Source: Mesonia oceanica (GTDB lineage: Bacteria; Bacteroidota; Bacteroidia; Flavobacteriales; Flavobacteriaceae). Taken from it: 64,000 nt of DNA. The DNA is taken from positions 186,001-250,000 of the forward strand of contig NZ_CABVMM010000003.1 in NCBI RefSeq assembly GCF_902499555.1. The letters are read 5' to 3'. The translations under genes were made by a program, and so were the position numbers. The stretch's first letter is position 1; each line of letters opens with the position of its first letter. The notes under the pieces are model-generated. The model saw only the letters and a program-made list of their open reading frames with translations. It was not told the DNA's origin and made no database searches. Shown here one piece after another: positions 63,292 through 64,000 of this stretch.

Positions 63292-64000
63292 AGCAAAATA
63301 TTGTTCCTAGTTTTATTTGTCCTGGAGCAGCCAAATCAGGTACTACAACGCTTTTTTCAATACTTGAAACTCATATGGGGATATACTTATATTCTGGAAA
63401 AGAAATTGGATACTTTGGAAAAGGTGACCGATATAGCAAAGGATATAATTGGTATAAGAAAAATTATTTCTCAGAGAACAAGTCTAATAAGGTCTCAGGA
63501 GATATCTCAACAAACTATATGACTTATTCAAAGTTAGCAGCCAAAAGAATTTATGAAACTTTAGGGCCTGAAGTTAAACTAATTTTTATATTGAGAAACC
63601 CTGCTAAAAGAGCGTTTTCTCACTATAAGATGAGGAAATTCAATAATTTAAGTGAAGAAGAAGATTTTAGCTCTTTAGTTTCAAAATTGGTTTTTGATAA
63701 AAAAGCTTTTTCAAAAGCTTATACAGATAAACTTTCAGCTAATTTTGGAGAATTAACAGAAAAAGAGCAGCAGGACTGGAAAATGTTAAACTATTTTTTT
63801 TAGGGAATTATTCTGAAATATTAGGTGATTATTTAGAGTATTTTTCGCTCAATAACATGTTAATTGTCAAGTTTGAAGATTTCATTCAAAATCAACAAGA
63901 CGTAATGAAAAAAGTATATGCCTTTATAGGGGTTGAAGAAAAGACTACCTCTAAGCTCAATTATGCAAATCCATCTGGTAAGATAAAATATGTTGTTCTG
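63279..64000 (+). pseudogene. Second sulfotransferase, frameshifted and cut by window end
   Basis: The first frame (63279-63803, 174 residues) has PGAAKSGTTTLFSIL (15-29) and LRNPAKRAFSHYKMRK, so it is a PAPS sulfotransferase, but it stops at TAG right after a run of eight T (63793-63800). From there the sequence continues in another frame (GNYSEILGDYLEYFS, then LIVKFEDFIQNQQDVMKKVY) that matches the usual C-terminal part. One more T restores the frame. The gene runs past 64000. It may be a pseudogene, a phase-variable gene or a sequencing error in the homopolymer. Confidence 0.82.

Noticed and set aside
1..64000. CRISPR arrays, rRNA genes, insertion sequences, prophage genes
   Set aside because: No regular spaced repeats, no rRNA sequence, and no transposase, integrase or phage structural genes were recognised.

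Overview
The window comes from an AT-rich member of the Bacteroidota, most likely family Flavobacteriaceae. The pointers are flavobacterial -7 promoter motifs (TAnnTTTG), short tRNA and gene leaders without Shine-Dalgarno sequences, two secreted proteins with type IX secretion (T9SS) C-terminal sorting domains, a TonB receptor/FecR/ECF-sigma operon with a DUF4249 lipoprotein, DUF3667 and YaiO-type proteins, and a DNA polymerase III alpha subunit of the usual DnaE type. The genus cannot be fixed from the sequence alone.

Layout. 1-1764: 3' part of dnaE. 1898-9859: a signalling and glycan block with a YaiO-like outer-membrane barrel, a large hybrid histidine kinase, a degenerate-receiver/HPt protein, a stand-alone response regulator, a HEAT-repeat membrane protein and a processive GT2 glycosyltransferase. 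It looks like phosphorelay control of a secreted polysaccharide. 9929-13353: beta-propeller lipoprotein, thioredoxin, DUF58 protein, and a GC-rich hairpin element. 13408-18878: an accessory stretch of minus-strand genes (DinB, DUF3667, YdeI-like, DUF1761, WYL regulator, lipoprotein, T9SS protein). Several are separated by a repeated module that joins a gene 3' end to a promoter. 19339-19412: tRNA-Asp.

19923-27412 is the most interesting part: an operon-like set of four functions just downstream of the tRNA. It encodes a C5 cytosine methyltransferase, a protein with two GHKL ATPase modules (a MutL/MORC/Hsp90-like N-terminus and a histidine-kinase-like C-terminus), a receiver-domain protein interrupted by one in-frame TAA, and an OLD-like ABC ATPase with a TOPRIM-like C-terminus. 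I read it as a candidate phage-defence or modification-linked system that uses a phosphorelay. No phenotype can be read from the sequence.

27710-44708: a lipoprotein; a 1,496-residue tandem UvrA-like protein with four ABC modules; a DsrE/DoxDA pair for sulfur chemistry; an ECF sigma/small protein/FecR/TonB receptor/DUF4249 operon; a large T9SS adhesin-like protein; and a transaldolase-like aldolase.

44754-64000 is a capsule or exopolysaccharide locus: CapD-like dehydratase, Wza- and Wzc-like export and tyrosine kinase, UDP-GlcNAc 4-epimerase and UDP-sugar dehydrogenase (uronic acid precursors), CysC/CysD/CysN (PAPS synthesis), a Wzy-like polymerase, a GT4 glycosyltransferase and two sulfotransferases. 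The parts fit a sulfated, uronic-acid-containing surface polysaccharide. An OmpA-family protein sits inside this region. The last sulfotransferase carries a frameshift in a run of eight T and runs off the window.
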